From Acestrorhynchus altus (Eukaryota > Chordata > Actinopteri > Characiformes > Acestrorhynchidae), in assembly GCA_034509495.1 (NCBI GenBank), contig CM067509.1, positions 804,680 through 868,679 on the forward strand: a stretch of 64,000 nt of DNA. Direction: 5' to 3'. The notes beneath the pieces are model-generated. The model was given only the letters and a program-made list of their open reading frames with translations, was not told where the DNA came from and did not search any database. Positions 1 to 10,189 of the stretch are shown here, one piece after another. Each line of letters opens with the position of its first letter. Positions within the stretch are counted from its first letter, which is position 1. Made by a program: the position numbers and the translations under genes.

Positions 1-880
1 GTCTGTGTGTATAGAACTATGCTGAGCATAGTCAGAAATAAACACGCAACCTTGCTTCATGCCTGGCGGTTTGTAATGTCAGCGTGAACTAAACCTAAAG
101 TAGTGCTCATTTGCTTGAGTCTTGGTACCACAATTATTCAAAGAACCTTACAGATGCTTTAAAGGTCATTTTTTTCCAGGTTAATGACTTCTTCACAAAA
201 ACCTCTGCAGATGCTTCTATAGGATGTCTTTTAAAATAATTCTATTGAAAATGGCCTGTATTATCATTGCCAGGTCATATAACCCTTCTTACTCATATAT
301 AATGTGGATCTCTTTTGCTAAGAGCATTATAATTAACAGACCTTCAGTGCATGTTTTGTTTTTGTTACTTAGCAGCTATTATGTTTACAATATAAGTTGA
401 CAGATAGCTTGTTGTAGAAATTAAACTGAATACTTACTTTCATCAGCTCCTGTAGATTGAACTTTAGCTATTGTATTAGATCTTTATTGGCCTAGTTCAT
501 TCATTTAGCAAGAATACTGTACTTTGTACTATAGAAATTGCTCTCCTGCCGATTGCAACAAAAATAGAACCATGGGGTAATTTTACACTTTGCATGCACA
601 TGTGAAAGTCTATACATATTAATAATTAATAAGAGTGTACTGCTTGTGGCACGAGTCTTGTGTGAAACTGGCTTAAGAGATTGTCTGTCAGAACCAATTT
701 AAAAGGTGACAAAGAAAACAATTAGAAAATATGGTAACTTAGTTCACTTAGTGAGAGTTTACTTAAACTCAGCTACAAATAGTAACATTAACATAACCAT
801 CATGAGTCATTTTTATGGCATTACTTTACTACCAATTAAAGGTTTTAGAACAGATCCAATTTTTCAGTAGTACACTGGCA
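1..880. other. Intergenic, no gene or repeat recognised
   Basis: AT-rich DNA with scattered poly-T and poly-A runs. Every open frame is short and none resembles a known protein. I see no transposon ends or tandem repeats in this stretch. Confidence 0.6.
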
Positions 881-1552
881 GTGCTGCTTGATCCAGACAT
901 GCTTGCTTTTCTTATTTCACCATTTCTTACTGCAGCTCCACCTGTCAATCCTGAAGCTTCACGTCTTCTCTTCACAGCTGAAACTGAGACTTGGTCCAGT
1001 TACAAGCTGCTGTCATGTGACCAATCTATCACAAGCGGTTGAATTTCAGAAAATCGGTCTGATGCTTTCGTGACTGCCAGACTGCTTCAGTTTTCTCCAG
1101 ATTCCAAGAGTGTTATGGTGTAGGAAACTGTACTCACCACATTCTGACATTATTTGGAATGTCATTAAAGGAAAGCTCCACTTTTACGTTAAAATGCTCA
1201 ATCTGTGTTGCCGTGTTAAGTGTCTTTTTCTAGTCATGATAAGAGCAATCCATATTTGCAGTGTCCAAATACTTGAGTGCAGAAGACTGTCTGTTCACCG
1301 TTTTACACAAATAAATGTTTTGTAAATTGAAAACACATGGTTCACACATTGTGTACACACAACTCCAAGTTTTTCAAATCTTTATTTACTTCTGTTGCTA
1401 CAGACCAGCTGTTAATTGTTATTCAATGTTGTGGTCACAGTTTACTATTACCTCCGTATGCATTTAAGGTCACTAGACTGGATAAACAAAATATTGAGAA
1501 AAACTGAAAGAAAGCTTTGGGTGTCCTAAAACTTTTGATCAGCAGTGAATGT
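880..1552 (-). mobile_element. Degenerate Tc1-like transposon, N-terminal/terminal half
   Basis: On the minus strand this reads like the start of a fish Tc1 (IS630-type) transposase and its flank. Text near 1120-1180 reads, antisense, as the region around the first helix-turn-helix. The stretch ends near 1530-1550 with an 'AAAACTTTTGATCAGCAGTG' type sequence, which resembles the terminal inverted repeat of several teleost Tc1 elements. The frame is broken by stops and the catalytic part is missing. Assignment is by recalled family resemblance only. Confidence 0.5.
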
Positions 1553-1654
1553 CAGTGTAAATTAGAAAAAAAAACTATTAAAATACTAAATACCTTATTA
1601 TAATGATATAATAATCTTACTACTGGTTCTGTTGCTACTGTTAAGGTACATTGA

Positions 1655-3420
1655 TTGTCCATAACATTATGGCCACCTTGTTTCTACACTCATTGTCCAT
1701 TGTCTTCACTGACCATATACAGTGTCTGGAATTAAAATGGATTACCACAAAAATGACAAAACAACAGAAGACTTCAGAGAGCATAACTGTTCACCCGTCT
1801 AAAGTCAGTACTTTGTAGATAGATGGATTTCCTGGTTACTACTCCTGCCCCCTTTTGCACTGGATAAGTCTCTATGAGCTTAGCACATGTGGACACATAT
1901 TTTTGCCTATTCCTCAAGGAAAATTACTCCACCTCCTTCAATTTAGATGTTTTTTTTGGTTCTGAATAGCAATCATCAAACCTGTGGTCTGACCACAGGT
2001 TTTAATTGCATTAAGGTCTGGGCTTTTCCAATACAATACCACTCAAGTGTTGCTTTAGCAGTGTGCTTTGGGTCATTGTCCTGTTGGAAGGTCAACCTCC
2101 ATCCCAGGCTCAAATTTCTGACAGCCTGAAACAGGTTTTGCTCAAGTATTTAGCACCATCCATCTTCCTCTTTACTCAGAACAGTTTCGCAGTCCCTACT
2201 GCAGAAAAAAAAAACATGTTCTTGAGGTGATGCAATGTGTTGGTTTATGCGCCTGACATATCTTTTCCATTAACCAAAAAGTTAATTTTGATCTCAACTG
2301 ACCAGAGCACCTTCTTCCATATATTTGGGGAGTCTCCAGCCACTTTTCCATAAAGCTCTATGGAGTGTACAGCTTATTGTGGTTGTATGGACTGATACCT
2401 TTGGTCTCAGTGCTGCCTCCCTGAGTAATGTGTTCCTTGCCCAGTCTGTGAGTTGTGGTGGGTGGCCCTCTCTTGGCAGGTTTGCTGTGGTACCATATTC
2501 TGAGGGATCGTCAGAGATTTGGATATTTTTTATAACCCAATCCTGAATTGTATTTCTCAACAGCTTTATCCCCGACTTGTTTGGAGACCCCTTGTTCTTC
2601 ATGGTGTTGTTTGGATAGTGGTGCCTCATGCTTAGTAGTGTTGCAGCTTCTGGGTCCTTTCAAAAAAGGTGTTTATATACTGACAGATCATGTGAGAATT
2701 AGACTGCACACAAGTGGACTTAATTTCACTAAGCATGTGATCGTTCTTCAATGGTCAGGGTTCCACAGGACCACACACAAATAGGCATTCTTTGGGTGGT
2801 AGGTCATTCTCAGCACTACAGTGACACTGACATGGTCACATGATGATGGTGTGTTAGTGTGTATTGTGCCGGTAAGAGTGGATCAGACACCTCAGTGTCA
2901 CTACTGGATTGAGAATAGTCCACCAGCCAGAAATATCCAGCCAAAAGCATCCTGCGGGCAGGGTCTTGTGAGCACTAATAATGGACTAGAGGATGACCAA
3001 CACAGTCTGTGCAGCAACAGATGAGCTTCTGTGTCTGACTTTACATCTACAAGGTGGACAAACTACTGAAGGTAGGAGTGCTGAATAGAAAGGACATTGA
3101 GTGGACACAGTGTTTGAACACTCCAGCAACACTGCTGTGTCCGATCTACTTGTACCAACGAAACACACCTTAACACACCATCACCGTGTTAATTTCAGTG
3201 CTGAGAATGACCCACCACCCACATAATGCCTGCTCTGTGGAGGTCCTTTGGCATCCTGACTGTTGAAGATCAGGGTGAACAGAGGCTAACAAAGTATGCA
3301 GAGAAACAGATGGACTACATCTGTAATTATAGATGAAGAATGGTAAGAGGAGCTGATAAATTCCACAGTAAGAGTAGAAACAAGTAGGTAATTATAATGT
3401 TATGTTTATGTATATGGGTT
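1655..3420. mobile_element. Fold-back (long inverted repeat) non-autonomous element, interrupted by a Tc1 copy
   Basis: The outer ends are inverted copies: 'CATAACATTATGGCCACCTT' near 1663 reappears in reverse complement near 3390-3410, followed in both arms by TTGTTTCTAC. A second inverted pair lies inside: GGGTGGTAGGTCATTCTCAG near 2795 and its reverse complement near 3200-3223, each followed by a motif close to CAGTGNCACTGACATGG. The whole can fold into a long hairpin. It codes for nothing. This layout matches an abundant MITE-like family I associate with otophysan fish. The left arm is split by the Tc1 insert at about 1725-2745. Age: many mismatches between arms, so an old copy. Confidence 0.7.
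1725..2745 (-). mobile_element. Tc1-like transposon fragment with transposase N-terminus, inserted in the fold-back element
   Basis: The minus-strand frame at 2294-2629 encodes a decayed transposase start. Recognisable pieces are LRNTIQDWVIKN, the linker block NLPREGHPPQLTDWARNTLL (paired-like DNA-binding domain) and TISCTLHRALWKSGWRLPK, in the order found in fish Tc1 proteins. Sequence from about 1880 to 2290 continues as the antisense of the DDE region with many stops, for example the antisense of a 'WSDETKI'-like area near 2280-2300. It is dead: stops throughout, and no complete catalytic triad. It sits in the left arm of the fold-back element, so it arrived later. Confidence 0.85.
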
Positions 3421-3684
3421 TCTTTTTTGGCCCTTCCTTAGATATCATGTGGATAGGAGATTCAACCTATTACTTTAGTTATGTGTGTAGTAACCTTTGC
3501 TTAAAAAGAAAAAAAAATGTCATTAACTGCTAATTATCTGTTTCTGGATGCAAGTAAGTAAGTAATTCAGATTTATTTGAAGGGCATGTTTAAAATAAAA
3601 TGCTGTACATAGAGAACCACTGAAAGAATAAGATCTTCCTGCCTAAATTTTTTCCATGGCATGACTTTAAAGAGCTATTTATAG

Positions 3685-3856
3685 CAGGAGTGGGGAACCG
3701 AGTGCAAGAAATCAGTACGGTTCTCTGATTTCCCTGCTCAAGCATGCCAAACACACCTGGTAATTAACAGGTGAGATGAATTAGATGTGCTTCGGTGGCA
3801 AAAGTACAAAATTCTACAGAAATCCGGCACTCCAGGACTGGAGTTCCCCATCCCTG
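3685..3856. mobile_element. hAT-type MITE with perfect 8-bp target duplication
   Basis: 172-bp element whose ends read CAGGAGTGGGGAAC (3685) and, inverted, CAGGGATGGGGAAC (from 3856). It is flanked on both sides by the identical 8-mer ATTTATAG (3677-3684 and 3857-3864). An 8-bp target duplication and CAG-type ends are features of hAT transposons. There is no coding capacity, so it needed a transposase in trans. The intact duplication argues that the boundaries are exact. Confidence 0.85.
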
Positions 3857-3989
3857 ATTTATAGAAAATTTATCTATGGTCACTGTTATGAAACCTTATA
3901 CTAACTAACTGATCCAAGCTAGTGACAGAGAGGGAGAACATCATCTGTTGATCTGAAAAACACAACTCATGCCAAATATGGAGCTCCAA

Positions 3990-4540
3990 GACTATAGAGA
4001 GCACAGTTCCACTGCTCAATAGCAAAACACTGGGAGCTTTATACCCCTCTATACAAAACTTGGCACTGGGCATGTGGACCTACTATACTATCACATTCTA
4101 TATGGACAGAAGTAATGGGACATGTGCTTATTCATTCAAGGTTCTTAAATAGATTTCATCCTGTTGGATGATCCCATGCCCGGATAAATGGTGAGGGTTG
4201 CGTCAGGAAGGGCATCCGACATAAAACTTGTGGCAAAACTATAATGTGAATCATAAATATGATGATCTGCTGTGGTGACCCCTAAAGGGAGCAGCCAAAA
4301 GAAGAAGAAGAAGAAGAAGAAGAAGAAGGATGATGATTATCCCACCTTGTTCCTAATCACCATATCCCACAGCACATGGGTTCTTCTAGCCAATACATTA
4401 CATTATGTATGGTGCCGATAGGCTAATGTTGAACTATGCCAGAGAACCCTAATATATTGGGAATTCTTCACTACAGGGTCTAGACAAGCTGTATGTGTGT
4501 GCATTTGCACATCTGTGTCAGCAATGAATGCATTCGTTAG
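3990..4540 (+). mobile_element. Tc1/mariner-type MITE fragments, split by a LINE tail
   Basis: Blocks near 4010-4075 (TTTATACCCCTCTATAC...GGCACTGGGCATG), 4100-4145 and 4330-4535 (TCTAGACAAGCTGTATGTGT...CATTTGCACATCTGTGTCAG) match parts of the same short fish repeat seen again at 36085-36452 (same strand) and 55945-56275 (opposite strand). The order is not fully collinear, so two overlapping or rearranged copies are possible. The LINE tail at 4150-4330 interrupts it. Confidence 0.55.
4150..4330 (+). mobile_element. Non-LTR retrotransposon 3' end with (AAG)n tail
   Basis: Contains the familiar fish LINE 3' segment: GGGTTGCGTCAGGAAGGGCA, then a TGTGGTGACCCCTAAAGGGA stretch and AGCAGCC, ending in an (AAG)n tract at about 4298-4330. 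The antisense of the same family's ORF end is present at 41968-42290. A 5'-truncated copy ending in a simple repeat is what target-primed reverse transcription leaves. Confidence 0.7.
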
Positions 4541-4719
4541 CAGGGATGTTGTTGTGTATCTTTAAGCATGCATCTGAACATGAAATCTTCATATTAGGAG
4601 CTGATTCTTATTTACTATGTCTGTCTAAAAGTTATTTTCTGAGAATTGCTCCACTGCTGTACCATCAATCTTTCAGAGAGTCATCATTTGATGCAGCACT
4701 AAAAACTTTCTGACACTGA

Positions 4720-5120
4720 CACTCTGACACTGAAGTGGAACAAATCAGAGTACAAAAAGTACTACTGTTGTTACATACAATATGGCCCACACTATAAACA
4801 ACCAATCGAGGGCTTCTGGAACTGGCCTGAAGCATGCACCAGGAGCTTTGTGGCCTAAGCCTTGGCCCGTGTCCCCTTTGTATTCCTCGGAGAAATTGTT
4901 CTGTTCTCCTTGGTGGTCTGTGGCTTTAGTCCTGGCAGCCTCGGCTGTCTAGCGAGGCTGTGGTGGGCAGATGGCATTTGGCCTCCAGGAGAGTTAGTAC
5001 CGGCTGGAGGAGAAAAGAAAGAAGCCTTTAAGATTCAAGAGGAAATTCCTCATCCAGACAGAGCTTAGCAGTTCATTTGAACATCGTATCGGAAACCCCT
5101 GTATACATTTATGTTTTTAT
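4720..5120. other. Intergenic, nothing recognised
   Basis: A 68-codon open frame at 4862-5068 has no recognisable domain. The block at 4850-5060 is somewhat GC-richer than its surroundings. No splice-site pattern or repeat was identified. Confidence 0.5.
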
Positions 5121-5124
5121 TAGA

Positions 5125-5190
5125 GATTAGATAGAACTTTATTGATCACTTGGGAGGGTTCCCTCAGGGAAATTAAGGAGGGAAATGAAT
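5125..5190 (-). mobile_element. Short LINE 3'-tail fragment
   Basis: TAGATAGAACTTTATTGATC followed by a CCTCAGGGAAATTAAGG segment is the antisense of a common fish non-LTR 3' end (sense: ...GGATCAATAAAGTTCTATCT). Only the tail is present. Confidence 0.5.
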
Positions 5191-5228
5191 TAACTTATGA
5201 ATTGTTCAAAAACACACTGCTTTAACTC

Positions 5229-5325
5229 TTATTATATATATATTCTCTCTATATATATACTGTAACTCTCTAACTCTCTCTCTCTCTCTCTCTCTCTCTT
5301 ATATATATATATATATATATATATT
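5229..5325. repeat. Compound (TA)n/(CT)n microsatellite
   Basis: Interrupted TA and CT runs from 5229, then an uninterrupted (CT) run at about 5266-5299 joined directly to a (TA) run to 5324. Confidence 0.95.
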
Positions 5326-5514
5326 CTTTTTCTTTTTCTTTCACTTTGAACATCTATGAAGGCTTGTTTGAAATGGAAATCAATAACCCTTAATTAATCT
5401 TCAATAAATGCAGTGACTTCATATTTGTCTAACACCAAAATGGAGATTCTGAAAACTTCAAATCTCACATTAAACTAAAGAAGCTGAGCTGAAAGCTGAA
5501 ATATTCCATGTGCA

Positions 5515-5575
5515 CATTTACATTTACATTTGCAACACTTAGCAGACGCCCTTATCCAGAGCGACTTACAAAAGT
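5515..5575 (-). mobile_element. SINE 3' tail fragment
   Basis: Repeated TTTACA followed by GCAGACGCCCTTATCCAGAG and CGACTTACAA is the antisense of a 3' end shared by many teleost SINEs. The sense version of a related tail is seen at about 50530-50580. Confidence 0.5.
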
Positions 5576-5799
5576 GCTTTGCTGTTTACTTAGAACATCC
5601 TTTGTGTAACTTTGTGTCCCACTAATCTCAAACAGTCTGATACTGCAGATGGTTTGACTCATAACAATAATAGAACTATGAATGAAATAAAGAAAATGAA
5701 CCGTTTTCTTCAGAAAAGGTTCAACAGCACCTTTTAATAAAGTGGTGTTACCGTAGGGGGGCAGCCTGGGATCACCCACACCTGTATAAACTGAGAAGT

Positions 5800-6015
5800 A
5801 TTAGCTTGTGAGAGAGGCTGACCCTGGTCAGCATGGTTATGGTAGGGTGGAGTTTGAGCGAGACATGATAGTGGGTGTCAGATGGATGGATTCAGTTTTT
5901 GAAATTGTGCAGACATTGAACATTCCTCAAACAATGTGTATAACACGTGTCATAGAAGGCATTATCGAGAGTAGACCATGCAGCGGCAGGTCTACGGATT
6001 GTGATTGGTGATTTG
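5800..6015 (+). mobile_element. Tc1-like fragment (N-terminal region)
   Basis: The + strand reads like the 5' part of a Tc1 transposase: GTGAGAGAGGCTGACCCTGG, then a block translating near RDMIVGVRWMDSVFEIVQTLNIPQ, whose pattern fits the first helix-turn-helix of fish Tc1 proteins (…MIVGARQAGLSISETADLLG-like). It is truncated, and nothing catalytic follows directly. Confidence 0.45.
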
Positions 6016-6299
6016 CCAGATTTGTGGTGAATCTGTCAAATATCACATACATGCTCAAGGCAGAATGCATGTTTTGAAGGTCAGGTTTTGGGATTTTTTT
6101 TCATTTGGGAGTGGAAGTCCCACCAGAGTGTCCCTGTTAACTTTACAACACTGTATCCAGCACCTCACATGATCAACTTGCACAAGTCTGGGCATTCTTA
6201 AAATGATCAATCATCAATTATTGATGATCAATTTACACACCACTATCATATGATGTTTGGTAGGTCAGTTTCATTGTCTTCAGTAAAGAACACTTCAAG

Positions 6300-6575
6300 G
6301 TGTGAGGAAATGTAATGGGCTACCAATGGAACTGGTTTCCTTGTATTTAATGAGATGACGTCTGACAAAAGCAGCAAGTTTATTTTAGTGGAGTCTGCTG
6401 AGATTCGGGTAAAGGCTTCAAAACTTACTGGAAAGTGTTTAACGGTGCAGATGGACAATGACCTGAAGCAGATTGCCATGAAAGAGGAATGTTCTGCAAT
6501 GACCAATTCAGTCAACTGACCTCAATCCAACTGTGTTTGAATTTCACTTACTGCAGTCACATCTGAAGGTAGTAA
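6300..6575 (+). mobile_element. Tc1-like fragment (catalytic-end remnant)
   Basis: The + strand carries the antepenultimate part of a Tc1-type transposase: near 6448 it reads VQMDNDLKQI (family pattern: QMDNDPKHT, holding the second catalytic Asp), then ECSAMTNSVN-TSIQLCL in place of the WPSQSPDLNPIEH block. Stops and missense changes show it is dead. It may belong to the same insertion as 5800-6015, with unrelated sequence between. Confidence 0.6.
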
Positions 6576-6589
6576 ATAAAGTTGACGGT

Positions 6590-7140
6590 AAATGAGATAA
6601 GTGGCACATACACATTCAGTAGCAAAGCTTACATAAAGGTCCAGTACACATGCCCTCACATTTATATACAGTCACTCCCATAACTGTACACAGAACAAAA
6701 GCAATTGTATCATAACACTAAGAAGTAGTAAATGCCTCATTACATGAACCCCATTACAAATGTTAATGTCACTTTACTCTCTCTAAGACATAAAGGTCCC
6801 AGACGAACTAACACTGAATACTGGCCCTCAGCACTTCAATAACTGGTTATAGTATCAGCCCACCAACTGACCTTTAGAACCCTAGGGGAACTTTGCATGA
6901 CATTTTTGTAGTTTGACATACTTTTATTTGGCCAAAGTTTAAAAGGTTATTCATAGGAGTCACATATGCCAGATATTATTATTTTGTCCTCATTTGAAAT
7001 GTAAATATTAATAGATGTTAGATATTTGTATGAATTTGACCATGTACTTGCACTTTTTGTGTTGCTTTGATTAATTTTGTATGATGATTAGCTTGACAAT
7101 GACATTTATAATAATGTGTTCTTCAAAATACTTCACAGAG
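6590..7140. other. Intergenic, nothing recognised
   Basis: AT-rich DNA with no open frame above chance, no repeat ends and no tandem structure up to the (AAT)n tract. Confidence 0.6.
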
Positions 7141-7145
7141 GTCCA

Positions 7146-7216
<71 letters not shown>

Positions 7217-7241
7217 CAATAATAATAATAACAATAATAAA
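7146..7241. repeat. (AAT)n microsatellite
   Basis: Near-perfect (AAT) repeat of about 32 units with a few AAC variants at its 3' end. It creates spurious poly-Asn and poly-Ile frames. Confidence 0.98.
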
Positions 7242-7244
7242 ATC

Positions 7245-8298
7245 TCAACCAAAATATCCTTCATTATAATTTATGTATCAGTATTATCCCTGCTCAGGGC
7301 TAATCTAAGGACTAGGTTATAGAAAGTTATGTTTTCAAGCACTGTGCATATTCCACAAATGTTCTTTATCTTCATTAGTGATGCCTACATAGTGCACTTG
7401 TCTAGAACACCCACGCTTCCTTAGTATAGTGTTGGATAAAAACATAATCCACGTTCAGCGCTGTAAGAGAGAGGCATCAGGAATTTGCAGCTGTCTTCAT
7501 ATAATGACAGATCTGAAGCTAAATGGAAAGATGAACAATAAGATATGTCATCCACATCACTCTACTACCCATAATAAGCTCGTAGCAGCACTAAATTGCT
7601 CAGATCTAAAATTTGTGGACAAGTAAGCCACATGTCTCACATCACTGCTGGCTTTTTATTACACAATGACATTTTCCTGTTTCTCTAGCAAGCAGGAAGG
7701 ATGGAGAATCCAAAAAAAAAGACTAATCTCATCCTTGGCAATGTACTCAGAGGATTACTAAAGGCTAAGGTTTTGACTATGTGCACAACCAGACACTTTT
7801 TCCACATTTGTGGAATTTGAAGACATGGCGGAACAGGTCGGCCAGGCCAAACCCACTGTCTGGGATGAAAATATCATGGTCTGGAATGATTTAAAATCCA
7901 TCTGAATAATAATTCAAATATACACAGGGTTACCAGTCTGTTAGGTCTTCTGACCTTGTCTCTACATTCTCTGAAAATGTTATTAAAAACACACGCCTTA
8001 AACATCGGTGTACATTGTTGATTTATAGTTATTGGTTGTCGTCCATCTGCTACCAATTTAGCAGCATCTACTGGATAAAGATGACCTGAAAACCAGCCCT
8101 GTTCACGTACTGTTTGGTTTCAGTAAAACAAATAATAACTTACAAATCTGAAACTTAATCTATGTATCACATATATGAAAGATCTTTTATGTATTAATAT
8201 ATATATATATATATTCATATATCACATTTCTATATGGGGCAGTAGCATTCTTTCAGCTTGACTATTGCACACTGACCTCTCTACACATTCTGATTATA
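7245..8298. other. Intergenic, single-copy appearance
   Basis: No transposon or exon recognised. A short (AT)n tract lies at 8198-8214. The block 7430-7700 has balanced composition and no repeat resemblance, so it is a modest candidate for conserved non-coding DNA, but the sequence alone cannot show this. Confidence 0.5.
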
Positions 8299-8299
8299 C

Positions 8300-8492
8300 T
8301 AGTTGTTCTAATGTTCTGAGAATCCCAGCCCATCTTACACCAACAAAGTCAGGGAGATAACATTATATTCCTATTCTAATGGCTGATGTGATCATAAGCT
8401 GCTGGCTCATACCCGCAAGATTGTAGGCACTTCACAGCCGCCAGATGATTGGCTGATATAATGACTGCACAATGTGAAGGTGTGCGGCTATT
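8300..8492 (-). mobile_element. Tc1-like 5' end fragment
   Basis: This reads as the antisense of the same Tc1 family whose sense 5' end is at 11310-11412: CAGCCCATCTTACACCAACA, then an ATTCTAATGGCTGATGTGAT block and GATTGGCTGATATAATGACTGC. Only the leader and first transposase codons are represented. Confidence 0.6.
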
Positions 8493-8499
8493 TAGGTTT

Positions 8500-9420
8500 T
8501 TTAGGGCCTCAGCAAGTAATTTTTCCACATTTGCCAGCTAGTATCTTGGTTTATAGGGGGAAAGTTTATGGTACATCGTTCGATAATTCTTGTAGTGTAG
8601 ACCTTGTTCACCTACATTTCTGCTGACTCCTGTTCACACATCCATTGTGAGCATGTTTAACTTGCATCTGCACTTGGCAATAAATCCAGTGGCAGTGAGT
8701 TTGTTTTTCCTTGCAGAGGTGACTTTTAAATATGTGTCCCTGTTGGAACCAATTCACCAGCCAAAGTCCAGCCAATATTTCCCCAAATACTGCTGAAATA
8801 GAAAGTAAATATACTGGAGCTAAAATAAGATTTTCACAAATTCTTTTAAAGGGAAACAGTGCCCTGGGGAGTGACTTTCCCCAAACTGTGAAACCAGTGC
8901 ACTTTCTGATTAAGTGAGAAAACTGATCATGAATCCAGTAATCATTTTTAATATCTAGTGCATCTAGTTCAGTGTGTGTGAACATGCAGGGCTAAAACCA
9001 ACACTGAACATGGATACTTGGATGTTATTATATTAAAAAGCCTGAATGTTACAGAGACAGTCAGACAATGCTCCACTTTTCTCAAAATGTAATCATTTAC
9101 TTTGATCGTACCATAATAGCTGGTATTTCACCTTTGAAGCAACCATAATTAGACTATAACCATCAGGTCCTGTGAGGATATGCTTTATGCATCTTTCGAT
9201 CTGCACTTGTTCTGAAATTGAAAGGTCCGCCAGACTTTTTGGATCTTTGTGTCCTGCCATGATGACACCGCACACTTCAACAATCAAGAACAAACCAAAC
9301 TCATGTCTTATCTTTTGCAGCTGTTGTGGTGGACCTGATTCTAATTTTAGAAAATGTTGTCATGTGAACGATTAATGTTGTGCAACAATAAAAAATTGTG
9401 ATTGGTACATTTTACATTTA
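8500..9420. other. Intergenic, nothing firmly recognised
   Basis: A 125-codon minus-strand frame at 8608-8985 has no domain I recognise, unremarkable composition, and is probably chance. At 9093-9293 a minus-strand frame contains ISEQVQIERCIKHILTGPDG, also unrecognised. A decayed repeat is possible. Confidence 0.45.
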
Positions 9421-10180
9421 CCGTATTTTCCGGACTATAAAGCGCACCTCAATATAAGCTAATGAATGCAAAGTTTTTTGTTTTTTTTTAAAAAAGTGGG
9501 AAGTAACATAAACTAAAAACTAAAAGCCACTGATATTTACTGAACTGATGACATAGTTCAACTGAACATAACTGAACTGATTCATTTCCGAACGGTGCCT
9601 GTAGCATAAAAGTAAAAGTGCTGATCAAACAAAACAGAAAAGTTTTTGATTGGTTGATTCATCATCCTCCTGCGAACTGAAACCACTGAAGTCATCTTCT
9701 TCAGTGTCGGAGTTGAACAGCCTTAGAAGAGCTGCATCACATAACGGTACTTTTTCTGTATCGATGTCAGTGTTGCTCTCCGTGTCGCTGTCATCCCGGG
9801 GTGAAGCTGGCTCTGAAGCTGTGGTGCCCTCTTCACACAACAGTCCAGCCTTTCGGAACCCACTGGTGATGATAGATTCCTTCACGCTGCTCCACGCTGT
9901 TAGGATCCACTGACAGACATCAGAAAATAATCCTCTGCGCATGAGGCCAGTTTTTGTGAAGGATTTATCAAATTTACCAAATTCTCCATGGTGGTGGCTG
10001 CTTGCATGTGCTAACTGAAAATTAACGTCTTCTTCTGTGATTTCCAACTTTGACTTCCCACCTTTTTCACTTTCTGCTAAAGCGCCCCCTGGTGGGTGAA
10101 GAAAAAGCCGCACCTCATTATAAGCCGTATGGTTTAAAGCGTGGAAAAAAAAGTAGAGGCTTATAGTCTGGAAAATACGG
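9421..10180 (-). mobile_element. Internally deleted pogo/Tigger-like DNA transposon
   Basis: A 760-bp element flanked by TA on both sides (9419-9420, 10181-10182), the expected target duplication. Terminal inverted repeats: CCGTATTTTCCGGACTATAA at 9421-9440, and its complement at 10161-10180 with one mismatch. Subterminal CGCACCTCATTATAAG-type motifs also repeat in inverted orientation. The minus-strand frame from about 10110 down to 9625 encodes what resembles a transposase C-terminus: a CQWILTAW helix, a GFRKAGLL motif and an acidic tail with LFNSDTEEDDFSGF, as in fish pogo-like proteins. The DNA-binding domain and most of the catalytic core are absent, so it is non-autonomous. The frame has no stop over about 160 codons and the ends differ by one base, so it looks relatively young. 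Confidence 0.85.
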
Positions 10181-10189
10181 TACATTTAA

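Noticed and set aside
7081..7322. Frames coding long poly-Asn or poly-Ile
   Set aside because: They are translations of the (AAT)n microsatellite and have no surrounding gene structure.
8608..8985. 125-codon minus-strand open frame as a gene
   Set aside because: No domain, no splice signals, and length within what chance gives in 64 kb.
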